Part shown: positions 1 to 7,303 of the stretch, piece after piece
Layout of the letters: each line of letters starts with the position of its first letter
How positions within the stretch are numbered: position 1 is the first letter of the stretch
Source: Gammaproteobacteria bacterium
Lineage (GTDB): Bacteria > Pseudomonadota > Gammaproteobacteria > Steroidobacterales > Rariloculaceae
Assembly (NCBI GenBank): GCA_004357505.1
Contig: SMWC01000081.1
Span: 1-17,569, forward strand
Reading direction: 5' to 3'
DNA: 17,569 nucleotides
Notes under the pieces: model-generated
Told to the model about the DNA's origin: nothing
Database searches by the model: none
The model's input: the letters and a program-made list of their open reading frames with translations, nothing else
Position numbers and translations under genes: made by a program

Positions 1-1487
1 AGCACGTCTCCACCTGCAGCATTCTTTCCCGTTGTCATGAAATATAGAGCCAGCCACGGGTTGATGGTCACGATATTACCGCCGTCCGTACCTGCGCCGA
101 CCGGCAAGCCGTGCTCAAGAGCGGTTCGGTAAGGCGGACCCGCAGGCATGCCGAACGAACGGCCGCCACCACCGGGTCCCGGCGCGCCACCGGCAGCACC
201 TCGGCCGCCACCGCCGCCAGGGCCTGCGGTACCAGGAGTGCCACGGCCTCCGCCACCGGGCGCGGCGCGGCCCATCGAGTAGAGGTGACTTTCTATCGCC
301 AACCCGCCGCCTAGCGCCTGCAGCCGGTCCATTGCCTCAACATCCATGTCCAATACATGCGTCAACTGCCACCGCAGATCGGTGATCGGATGCTCTTGAT
401 TCACCGCCTCCCACACAGCGAGGAATCGCTTGGCCTCAGCAACGGGTATTGAGTGCTGGTGATAACTTATACCGTTCTCGGCGACTAAAGAGGCCGCAGC
501 AGAATAATCCTCCGGGAACGGAGCGCGCCCTCCGGTGTCGGTGCGTATGATAAATTCTCCCACGCCGACAACCCGATACATATCGTGGTCCGGTGCGGCA
601 GCCGGGAAGTTCTCCTCGATGACGCGCTGCAACTGATCCATGCTGGTAGAACCAATACCCGCTCGAACCCGTGTCAAGGAGAGTCCTTCATCGGCAAGCG
701 CTTTAACGGCATCGTGAGAGTCGAAGCCACCTTGATTAAAGACTGTGGTCAGACCGAGGCCTGCGGACCAAGCCATCAAATCCAGCGTGCCGCGCTTTTT
801 GTCTTCGAAGGTCTGTTCGGCGGCGAGCGCATCTCTGCCTCCCTGACCGACCTGACCGTCTTCTGAGACCTGCACGCCATGTGCTTCGAAATAGGCGATG
901 CCGGCCGAATTGGTTTGGCCCGAGCCACCGAACCCGACGGACAGATAGACCGGCCGCGCGATTGCGTCTAGCTCTTCAAGATTCGGTAATCGACCTTCGG
1001 CGAACTGCAAGGTCGAATAACCGCCAATCGCAGTGATGAAATTATTTACCGTGACTTCACCGTCCACTTCCGGAACCGTCTGTGCTTTTTTCTGTAGAAT
1101 CTCGATCGCCTGTGCAACCGAAAAGGCGTTATCCATTTCGGCGACGTTATGGCCGGGACGGGAAGCGCGTCCTATCCAGTGAACGTGGGAGTCGATCAGA
1201 CCGGGGATGACCGTACGTCCCTGAAGATCGATCGTCTGAGTACAGGTACTCACATCTCCCTGTTCACCCCCGACCGAGTCGATCGTATTGCCTCTGATTC
1301 TCAGAGATGTCACTACGGAATCGTTTTCGTCTACGGTCAGTATCTTGCCGTTCGTTAGCAAAATATCGTTGACGCCGGCGCATTGGTCTGTTTCTTGCGC
1401 CAACAAAGGAGTCGTAAATCCAACGACGCAGGCGACAGTCGATGCTATCGGCAACCGCGCCACTATCCGCCACTTATCTAAGTTCAT
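1..1487 (-). CDS. Exported Amidohydrolase_3 / YtcJ-like metal-dependent hydrolase, 3' end cut by window edge
   Basis: This is an open frame of 495 codons that runs off the left edge. Residues 1-30 form a signal peptide (basic start, hydrophobic stretch, cleavage near LLA-Q), so the enzyme probably acts in the periplasm. The N-terminal strand motif LTNGKILTVD is followed by PGLIDSHVHW, whose H101 and H103 are the metal-binding HxH of amidohydrolases. Further candidate ligands are H345 (in YHQH), H377 (in LTHVLD) and D468 (in GTDGG). The order and length fit the Amidohydrolase_3/YtcJ branch; the substrate cannot be told. An unusual run of about 40 residues, nearly all Gly, Pro, Ala and Arg (406-446), sits between the last His and the catalytic Asp. 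ATG 1487 has a GGGGG ribosome site 9 bases upstream. It is the last visible gene of a run with the DUF6152-like gene. Confidence 0.9.
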   Translation of the reverse strand, partial: MNLDKWRIVARLPIASTVACVVGFTTPLLAQETDQCAGVNDILLTNGKILTVDENDSVVTSLRIRGNTIDSVGGEQGDVSTCTQTIDLQGRTVIPGLIDSHVHWIGRASRPGHNVAEMDNAFSVAQAIEILQKKAQTVPEVDGEVTVNNFITAIGGYSTLQFAEGRLPNLEELDAIARPVYLSVGFGGSGQTNSAGIAYFEAHGVQVSEDGQVGQGGRDALAAEQTFEDKKRGTLDLMAWSAGLGLTTVFNQGGFDSHDAVKALADEGLSLTRVRAGIGSTSMDQLQRVIEENFPAAAPDHDMYRVVGVGEFIIRTDTGGRAPFPEDYSAAASLVAENGISYHQHSIPVAEAKRFLAVWEAVNQEHPITDLRWQLTHVLDMDVEAMDRLQALGGGLAIESHLYSMGRAAPGGGGRGTPGTAGPGGGGGRGAAGGAPGPGGGGRSFGMPAGPPYRTALEHGLPVGAGTDGGNIVTINPWLALYFMTTGKNAAGGDV

Positions 1488-1586
1488 AACCAATTCCCCC
1501 AAACTAACTGTTCAGCGTAGGCTTTGAATTCTCCGCGCACGTCTTCGAACTCGCACTGTTTGCGGAACCCTTAAAGCGACGCTTGG

Positions 1587-1997
1587 CTATTGGCCGGACG
1601 GACCCTGCGGAGGACCCCCACCGCCCATGACCAGCACGGTACCGGACGCCTTCGTCACGCTACGGCCGGCCATGGATGAATCCGATGCTCGCGAGGGGCT
1701 GCCTAGAACCGTGACGGTCTCGCCGGGCACGAGGGAATCGCGGGTCCACCCGGCCCTCGACATCATCCCGGCGACGCCTAGCGCGTAAACTCTAAGTTCC
1801 TTTGTTTCGCCGCTCGCGTCGGTGACTTCAAGGACCAACTCCGGATGCGGATTGACCAACGCCCAGCGTTTCACCACCCCAGTGACCTCAACCACCTGGT
1901 CCATGAAATAGAACGTGACCTGAGTATGGTGGGCCTGTAGCGTAGCAGGCAAACTCAAGACCACACTGGTCAATGCGGCGATAGTCCAAAGTTTCAT
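1587..1997 (-). CDS. DUF6152-like small periplasmic protein
   Basis: A 136-residue protein with a signal peptide (1-22, ending LQA before HH). The rest resembles the DUF6152 family: the HH just after cleavage, a beta-strand rich body, NPH at 49-51 and RAGWTRDSLVPG at 81-92, followed by VTVLGSPSR. The family is small, secreted and of unknown biochemical role. I chose ATG 1997 over an upstream in-frame start at 2108 because it has AGGAGGGG at the right distance and begins directly with the signal peptide; the longer frame would overlap the preceding gene. The C-terminus ends in a Gly/Pro-rich tail (about 126-136), echoing the Gly-rich insert in the amidohydrolase downstream. It lies 50 bases after the secreted protein gene and 99 bases before the amidohydrolase, same strand, so probably one transcript. 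Confidence 0.8.
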   Translation of the reverse strand: MKLWTIAALTSVVLSLPATLQAHHTQVTFYFMDQVVEVTGVVKRWALVNPHPELVLEVTDASGETKELRVYALGVAGMMSRAGWTRDSLVPGETVTVLGSPSRASDSSMAGRSVTKASGTVLVMGGGGPPQGPSGQ

Positions 1998-2047
1998 GGT
2001 TTCCCCTCCTATGGGATTGACGGGCTGTGTCAGCTCTACGTCCGGCT

Positions 2048-2818
2048 CTATTCGTCGTACTTCGATGGGAGTGACTCCAGTTGTCGCCGCGACTGGTCGA
2101 GGTCGCATTCCCCCCAGCTTTCAGGTCCGACATCCGACCGGTTGAGCTGACGTACCCACGTATAGGGCTCGGTTAGAAAGAGCGGATCTTCTAGCGTGAT
2201 CGCCATCTCCAGACTATCGGGGCCGGTTTGCGTATAGCGCTCGGTCAGACGCTTGCGTACCGAGGTGGCGATATGGCCGTGATCGTCCATCCCATCGGGA
2301 TCGAAGGTGAAGTTCGTGGTTTCGATTACCAGTGTCTCTCCTTCATACCAACCGATCGAGTGGCCCATATAAAAAAGCTCGCCTACAAAGGGGTGCCGCC
2401 GACCATCCATCCAGACGGTACGAACCGTATCATCATGCTCGTACCAAATAGTGATACGGTCAGACTTCTGACTCAGATTCCAGGGGAATGAATCACCCAA
2501 GAGCGACGGTAACGACGCCGGCACGCAGTCCCACATCGCTGCCATAGGCTCGTCGTAAAATTCTGCCCAGGCGCGTGCCCTTTTATTCAAGGGCAGCTCA
2601 TCTATCGAGATCGCACATCCGGCTCGTACGTTACCGAACTGGTCGAGGTTCCATTCGCCACAGGAATACGGTTGTCTCTCGATCCGCCAGTTTCCAGATA
2701 CATCGGGATCATCAACCGATTGGGCCACGAGGCTCCCCGGCGCGATCGCCGTCACGAGTGCGACGAGCGCGAAGTAAGTAATTTTCGTCCACGTAGTTTG
2801 TTGCGAGACTGAGTTCAT
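2048..2818 (-). CDS. Secreted protein of unknown function
   Basis: A 256-residue protein. Residues 11-33 form a signal peptide ending near SLVAQ. The mature part begins DPDVSGNW, resembling the PDLSGxW opening of a family of secreted proteins that I recall occurring beside DUF6152 and amidohydrolase genes in Gammaproteobacteria and Acidobacteria. Other recognisable pieces are RTVWMDGRRHP (133-143), GHSIGWYEGETLVIETTNF (152-170) and DSLEMAITLEDP (201-212). The mature protein has four cysteines (53, 68, 98, 238) that could form disulfides. No catalytic motif is evident and I assign no activity. ATG 2818 is preceded by GGGGAGGAA about 10 bases upstream. It is the first gene of the left-hand run and is separated from actF by 122 bases. 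Confidence 0.75.
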   Translation of the reverse strand: MNSVSQQTTWTKITYFALVALVTAIAPGSLVAQSVDDPDVSGNWRIERQPYSCGEWNLDQFGNVRAGCAISIDELPLNKRARAWAEFYDEPMAAMWDCVPASLPSLLGDSFPWNLSQKSDRITIWYEHDDTVRTVWMDGRRHPFVGELFYMGHSIGWYEGETLVIETTNFTFDPDGMDDHGHIATSVRKRLTERYTQTGPDSLEMAITLEDPLFLTEPYTWVRQLNRSDVGPESWGECDLDQSRRQLESLPSKYDE

Positions 2819-2940
2819 TTTTCTAATTCCTCCCCGCCAAAGAACGACGTTGATTTCTGAGCGAGATTCTACCCGTTTTAAGCCAGCAGATGGCCCAATA
2901 TCGGGCGAGATCTCCCCGGATCAGGCCGGAAACTTGCGAA
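2819..2940. other. Intergenic gap between actF and the secreted-protein run
   Basis: This 122-base gap holds the only substantial break between the ACIII operon and the left-hand genes. On the minus strand a TAGAAT hexamer lies about 60 bases before ATG 2818 and could be a -10 element, but no good -35 is spaced from it. A short GCCC/GGGC inverted repeat lies near 2890-2905 but has no T-tract, so it does not qualify as an intrinsic terminator. Whether transcription stops here cannot be decided from sequence. Confidence 0.35.
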
Positions 2941-4149
2941 TTAGCGCTTCGGTTCGGGCTTCAACGCCAGTTCCCAGTGGGAGTACATAGGCAGTCGGTT
3001 TGCGAGTACGATCACCACAGCCAGAAAGCCCGCCGCAAGGCCTACCGCAACACTGACGTCCAGCCAACTGCTGAACGGCCGGTCATCGGGCGATAACACC
3101 GGCACCACCATCAAGTATTTGCTGAGCCATATTCCCAGATTGATGCCGAACGCGACGGTACACATCGCCAAGAGCGACCGCTTGACGAAGGCAAAAATGA
3201 ACGCGACGAAGGGAACGAAGAAACAACCAGCCATCATGGTCCAGTAGTACGGGCTGTAATGGCCGTACATTTGCCGCCATAAGGGCGCTGTCTCGTGGGG
3301 GAGGTTACCGAACCAAATTACGAAGAATTGCGCCCAAAAAAAGTATAACCATAGCAGTGTAAAGGCTGTAACCATCATGCCGAGGTTGCGCACTTGGTCG
3401 GGTCCGAAGTGGGAACCTGACCCGCTCGACGCCCCGAGCACGGCTGGGAAAATGATCAGCGCAGCGGTCCCGGCGAACAAGTTGCCGAACCAGAAAAAGA
3501 TCGGGAACACGGTGCTGTGCCAGTGCGGTATCAGCATCATGCCGAAATCCCAGGAAAATAAAGTATTGCAGACAATGAACCCCAGGATTACCAGAGGCGA
3601 CAGCGCGTAAAGCTGGCCCTCGACTTTGCGATGATCGATGTTATTTCCCTCAGAGCGGGCCAAGTCGGGCTTAAGGCCCGTCACTACATATAGCGCGCTT
3701 AAACCGTAGAATAACGTGAGGCCGAATAGGCTTCTGATCAACAACCAGTTGAGATTGAGCCATGGGCTCAGATGTTCCTCCGGCGAGGGCGAGAGCCAAT
3801 AGAATAAATCTTCATCGGCGTAGAAATAGATCAACAGGACTCCGACGAGTGCGAATGGGAAAAACGCCATAGTGCTCAGCTCTGCGAGCCGGTAATAGGG
3901 TTTGGCCCACTGCGCACCAACCAGACGGGTTATGGCGCAAAACACGACGCCAGTCTGGCTCACGCCCATAAGAAAAAGAAACGAGACGATGAGCAATCCG
4001 ACGTCGGCCTGAGCGCCCTCGTTACCCCGTCCATAAATGAGGCTCGCAACGCCCAAGGCGAACAGGACAATCAGCACCCCTAGCGCCCGTCCGGGCTGCC
4101 TGGATGAGCTAGTGCGCTGAGTCGCAACCGAGGTCTGATCGCCGCTCAT
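2941..4149 (-). CDS. actF: ACIII subunit ActF, NrfD-like quinol-site membrane subunit 2
   Basis: A 402-residue, very hydrophobic protein with about ten predicted membrane helices after a polar Ser/Thr/Arg-rich N-terminus (1-21). It is a paralogue of ActC: the SWDFGMMLIPHWHSTVFP stretch aligns with SWDFALSLVPAMHQTIFAP in ActC, a signature of the NrfD/PsrC-like pair in ACIII. In the known complex ActC and ActF form the membrane core with quinol oxidation and possible proton routes. I chose ATG 4149 (MSGDQ) rather than the longer in-frame start at 4191 because the ATG overlaps the actE stop as ATGA and has AGGAG 10 bases upstream. It is the last gene of the ACIII operon. Confidence 0.93.
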   Translation of the reverse strand: MSGDQTSVATQRTSSSRQPGRALGVLIVLFALGVASLIYGRGNEGAQADVGLLIVSFLFLMGVSQTGVVFCAITRLVGAQWAKPYYRLAELSTMAFFPFALVGVLLIYFYADEDLFYWLSPSPEEHLSPWLNLNWLLIRSLFGLTLFYGLSALYVVTGLKPDLARSEGNNIDHRKVEGQLYALSPLVILGFIVCNTLFSWDFGMMLIPHWHSTVFPIFFWFGNLFAGTAALIIFPAVLGASSGSGSHFGPDQVRNLGMMVTAFTLLWLYFFWAQFFVIWFGNLPHETAPLWRQMYGHYSPYYWTMMAGCFFVPFVAFIFAFVKRSLLAMCTVAFGINLGIWLSKYLMVVPVLSPDDRPFSSWLDVSVAVGLAAGFLAVVIVLANRLPMYSHWELALKPEPKR

Positions 4150-4667
4150 TCCGAACCGAACTCCTCTCGAATGTAATTGATCACGTGCCATCGTTCTTCC
4201 TGGCTAAGGGCGTCACGGTAGTAGGGCATGGTCACTCGTCCGCGCGTTATCGTGAAGAATAGCTGCCCGTCGGCCTGGTCCTGCGTGTAAGCATCGTGCA
4301 TGTCCACCGGCGAGGTTTCGAGCAGGACCCCGACCGGACCATCCCCCCGCCCCTCTACGCCATGACAGACCAAGCAATTAAGCTGGAATAGATATTCGCC
4401 CAGCGCCACCGACTCGGCCGTCGCAGCGACCGGATTCTGTAGTGTCACAGCCTCGTCCTTGGCCGCGAACAGGCCGGCCTCGGTTGTCGGGTTCGGCAGG
4501 GTCTCACCGCCCACGACGGGGATCGAGTGCGGCCCGGCGGGTGCCTGCGACTCCTGTGGCTTGGCGGACGGTTGATCGACCATATCCTTATCCCACGGGA
4601 AACCCCAACCCGCGACTGCCTGGCACAGCAACGTCACTACGAGGACCGCCTGCGTCGTACGCCTCAT
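4146..4667 (-). CDS. actE: ACIII subunit ActE, monohaem cytochrome c
   Basis: A 173-residue exported c-type cytochrome. There is one haem-binding motif, CLVCH at 98-102, and a likely axial Met in TMPYY (M147). The region after the signal peptide, WGFPWDKDMVDQPSAKPQE (21-39), resembles the W-DM-DQPS/K motif of ActE proteins. The family passes electrons from the complex to an acceptor such as the caa3 oxidase encoded next door. The N-terminus ends VTLLC, with Cys15 where a lipoprotein would be acylated, but the -1 residue is Leu rather than Gly/Ala/Ser, so lipid attachment is doubtful. The start overlaps the actD stop and its own stop overlaps the actF start, both as ATGA. Confidence 0.93.
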   Translation of the reverse strand: MRRTTQAVLVVTLLCQAVAGWGFPWDKDMVDQPSAKPQESQAPAGPHSIPVVGGETLPNPTTEAGLFAAKDEAVTLQNPVAATAESVALGEYLFQLNCLVCHGVEGRGDGPVGVLLETSPVDMHDAYTQDQADGQLFFTITRGRVTMPYYRDALSQEERWHVINYIREEFGSE

Positions 4668-5179
4668 GAGCCCTCCTGCGTCAGTTTCCGAACTTCCTCG
4701 GCGCCGGCGTCACGCAGTATGGTTTCGGCGCGCCTGAAGCGCGCATCGTCCTCGCAGAGCACCGTCACGGCGAACTTATCGACCGCCGCCTCCGGCACAT
4801 AGACTCGCTCGCGCATGGCGGGAAATCGGGCGCTGATGAAAAACCCGAGTACGGTCGCCAAAATGCCGAATAAGATCGTCATCTCATAGGTGATAATCAG
4901 GAACGGTGGAATCGTGATGATGGGCCTGCCCCCAGTGGGGTGCAGATAGAGTACGGCCGTGCCGGCCGCCAGCGCGAAGCCGAACAAACCGCCGGAAATA
5001 GCCCCGACGAAGGTAAAGCGCTTGATCACGGACTTCTTCTTGCCGAGTACTGCTTCGACACCCTTAATGGGGACCGGCGAGATCAAGGAGAGCGAGGCGA
5101 AGCCGGCGCCTTTGAGTTCTCCCGCTGCGGCGAGCGCGGTCGCCGGCGCGTGAAAAAGTCCTACTGCGTTGGTTGCCAT
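4664..5179 (-). CDS. actD: ACIII subunit ActD (DUF3341 family)
   Basis: A 171-residue protein with two membrane helices (about 55-78 and 93-115) joined by a short loop containing HPTGGRP (80-86), which is characteristic of ActD/DUF3341. The N-terminal part (1-40) and the C-terminal part (130-168) look like two halves of a soluble alpha/beta domain. ActD is a structural subunit without cofactors; its role in proton handling is debated. The gene begins 19 bases inside the actC coding region and ends in an ATGA overlap with actE, consistent with coupled translation. Confidence 0.93.
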   Translation of the reverse strand: MATNAVGLFHAPATALAAAGELKGAGFASLSLISPVPIKGVEAVLGKKKSVIKRFTFVGAISGGLFGFALAAGTAVLYLHPTGGRPIITIPPFLIITYEMTILFGILATVLGFFISARFPAMRERVYVPEAAVDKFAVTVLCEDDARFRRAETILRDAGAEEVRKLTQEGS

Positions 5180-6516
5180 TCGGCTACTCCGTCCTCAGGC
5201 TCGGGCAAAGTCTCCTTGACTTCGTAGATGGACACGCTGGGAAAGATCTTGATGAAGACCATAAACAAGGTCACAAACATGGCCAGCGAACCGACGAGGA
5301 TCGTGATTTCAACCAGACTCGGAACGTATAGACCCCAGGCATCCGGTAAATACTGCCGCGACAGCGACGTGCCGATGATTAGAAAACGCTCGGTGTACAT
5401 GCCGATATTGATCGCGATAGACAATATCAACATCGGCACGAAGGAAGTCCTGAAGCGCGTAGAGATCAGCAGCAGCGGCGCTACCGCACAAAACAGAATC
5501 ATCTCCCAGTACAGCGGCGCGTAATAGCCGAACAGCTTGTAGGTCAGCGCTTCGTACTCGGTCGAGGTGCCGCTGTACCAACCTGTGAAGAGCTCCAAAA
5601 TATTGATATAGGTCCAGATCAGCGACAGCACGAGCAGCAGTTTGCCGAGATTATCGAAATGCAGCTTGGTGATGTATTTTCCGAAGTTCATGTACTTCCT
5701 GAGCATGAACATCACCGTGACGATGCCCGCTGTGCCGGAGTAGATAGCGCCGACCACGAAGTAAGGCGCGAAGATGGTCTGGTGCATCGCCGGTACGAGG
5801 GACAGCGCGAAGTCCCAGGAGACAATGCTGTGTACTGAGACCGCCAACGGAATGATGAGGACCGCCAAGAACGTATAGGCCCACCCGAGTCGGTGCCACT
5901 CGGTATCGGTCCCGCGCCACCCTAGAGAGAGCAATACATACATGTGGCGGCGCCACCCGGTCGTACGATCTCTGACGGCCGCGAAATCCGGGATGGTGCC
6001 CATGTAGATGAAGATCGAACTCCCCGTGAGATAGGTGGTGATGGCCATGACATCGAACAACAACGGCGATCGAAAGTTGGGCCACAACTCCATTTGGTTG
6101 GGATACGGTACCGCCCAATGAATAAACCATGGACGTCCGAGATGCACCATCACCATGGTTGCGGCCACCATCAACGAGAACAGCGTCATGGCCTCGGCGC
6201 TACGATACATGGCCTTGCGCCATGGACTATTGGTGATGTGCAGGACGCACGACAGTAGCGTGCCCGAGTGGCTGAGCCCAATCCAGAAGATGAAACTGGC
6301 GAGATAGGTCCCCCAAACCGACGGGTGGTTTACCCCTGCCGCGCCAAGACCGTAGTTGAGCTGATAAAACCAGGGGAAGAAGAAGCACGCCAGCGTTAAA
6401 CCGAACGCGATAGCTAGCGTGACGTAGTACTTTGGACCGGTTTCCACCAGGGATCGCACGATGTCCCGGTTAACATCGGCGTAGCTGATGTTCGGATCTT
6501 CAGCCTGCATTGTCAT
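5161..6516 (-). CDS. actC: ACIII subunit ActC, NrfD-like quinol-oxidising membrane subunit
   Basis: A 451-residue integral membrane protein with about ten helices, belonging to the NrfD/PsrC family. Conserved stretches include WIGLSHSGTLLS, the HLGRPWF segment, NFRSPLLFDVMAI and SWDFALSLVPAMHQTIFAP. In ACIII this subunit lies below the Fe-S subunit and holds a quinol site at the periplasmic side. ATG 6516 is followed by another Met two codons on (ATG 6510); either could be used. The start overlaps the end of actB2 by 11 to 17 bases, and the 3' end overlaps actD by 19 bases. The C-terminal tail is acidic and polar (EPEDGVAEW). Confidence 0.95.
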   Translation of the reverse strand: MTMQAEDPNISYADVNRDIVRSLVETGPKYYVTLAIAFGLTLACFFFPWFYQLNYGLGAAGVNHPSVWGTYLASFIFWIGLSHSGTLLSCVLHITNSPWRKAMYRSAEAMTLFSLMVAATMVMVHLGRPWFIHWAVPYPNQMELWPNFRSPLLFDVMAITTYLTGSSIFIYMGTIPDFAAVRDRTTGWRRHMYVLLSLGWRGTDTEWHRLGWAYTFLAVLIIPLAVSVHSIVSWDFALSLVPAMHQTIFAPYFVVGAIYSGTAGIVTVMFMLRKYMNFGKYITKLHFDNLGKLLLVLSLIWTYINILELFTGWYSGTSTEYEALTYKLFGYYAPLYWEMILFCAVAPLLLISTRFRTSFVPMLILSIAINIGMYTERFLIIGTSLSRQYLPDAWGLYVPSLVEITILVGSLAMFVTLFMVFIKIFPSVSIYEVKETLPEPEDGVAEWQPTQ

Positions 6517-7303
6517 CCACCTTCTTGAGGTAGATCACTGAAGGATCGGTATTGAGTTCCTCCAACACGCGGTAGGCCCGGGGATCGTTCATCGATATCG
6601 ACACTCGGCTTTCAGGGTCCTTGCGATCACCGAAGATCAAAGCCTCCGCAGGGCAGGTCTGTACACAAGCCGGTTGTACCTCGCCGTCGCGTACTCGCCT
6701 ACGGCCATCGTCCTTGGCGTGGTCTTTGGCCTGGCGTATCCGTTGAATACAGAACGTGCATTTCTCCATGACGCCCTTTTCCCGAACCGTGACGTCAGGG
6801 TTTAATTGCTCGGCCAGCGGTGCGTCCCAAACAGGATTGTTGTAATTGAAGTAGCGGACTTCATAAGGGCAATAGACCGCGCACGACCGAGTGCCGATAC
6901 AGCGGTTGTAGACCTGGGCGTTGAGCCCATCCTGATTATGATAGGTAGCGCTCACCGGGCAGACCGTCTCACAGGGCGCCGCGTCGCAGTGTTGGCACAA
7001 CATCGGGATGAAGCCCAGCTTGGCGTTCGGGTACTCGCCCTCCCAGTAGCGCTCGATCCGAATCCACTGCATTTGCCTGCCCTTGGCAAACGCCGTTGCG
7101 CCGACGATGGGTATATTGTTCTCGGCCTGACAGGCGGTGACGCAGGCCTCGCAGCCGGTACATCGGTCAAGGTCGATGGTCATGGTCCAGGCGTAGTCGA
7201 ATTCGTCGTAGTCACGGCGGGCACCGTCGAATTCATCACCATAGATGTAGCCGGGTTTTCGGTACGCCCGCCACCTTGTAAGAAAATCGCCGACCAAGCT
7301 CAT
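6500..7303 (-). CDS. actB2: ACIII subunit ActB2, four-cluster iron-sulfur protein
   Basis: A 267-residue ferredoxin-like electron-transfer subunit, equivalent to the C-terminal part of fused ActB. Fifteen cysteines fall into four groups: C48/C51/C54/C58, C103/C106/C111/C115, C135/C141/C145 (in CIGTRSCAVYCP) and C182/C185 with C213/C217. The third group has only three cysteines, as in other ActB proteins where it belongs to the [3Fe-4S] cluster, so the expected set is three [4Fe-4S] plus one [3Fe-4S]. There is no signal peptide of its own; it presumably travels through the Tat system with ActB1. The start codon overlaps the actB1 stop as ATGA. In Rhodothermus this protein and ActB1 are one chain of about 1,000 residues (here 764 + 267). 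Confidence 0.95.
   Translation of the reverse strand: MSLVGDFLTRWRAYRKPGYIYGDEFDGARRDYDEFDYAWTMTIDLDRCTGCEACVTACQAENNIPIVGATAFAKGRQMQWIRIERYWEGEYPNAKLGFIPMLCQHCDAAPCETVCPVSATYHNQDGLNAQVYNRCIGTRSCAVYCPYEVRYFNYNNPVWDAPLAEQLNPDVTVREKGVMEKCTFCIQRIRQAKDHAKDDGRRRVRDGEVQPACVQTCPAEALIFGDRKDPESRVSISMNDPRAYRVLEELNTDPSVIYLKKVDDNAG

Noticed and set aside
111..314. Plus-strand frame over the GC-rich segment at the left edge
   Set aside because: It is the antisense of the Gly-rich part of the amidohydrolase; the Ala/Arg/Thr-rich product is a by-product of that composition.
2890..2905. Short inverted repeat GCCC/GGGC downstream of actF
   Set aside because: Four-pair stem with no T-tract in the transcribed direction, so not a supported terminator.
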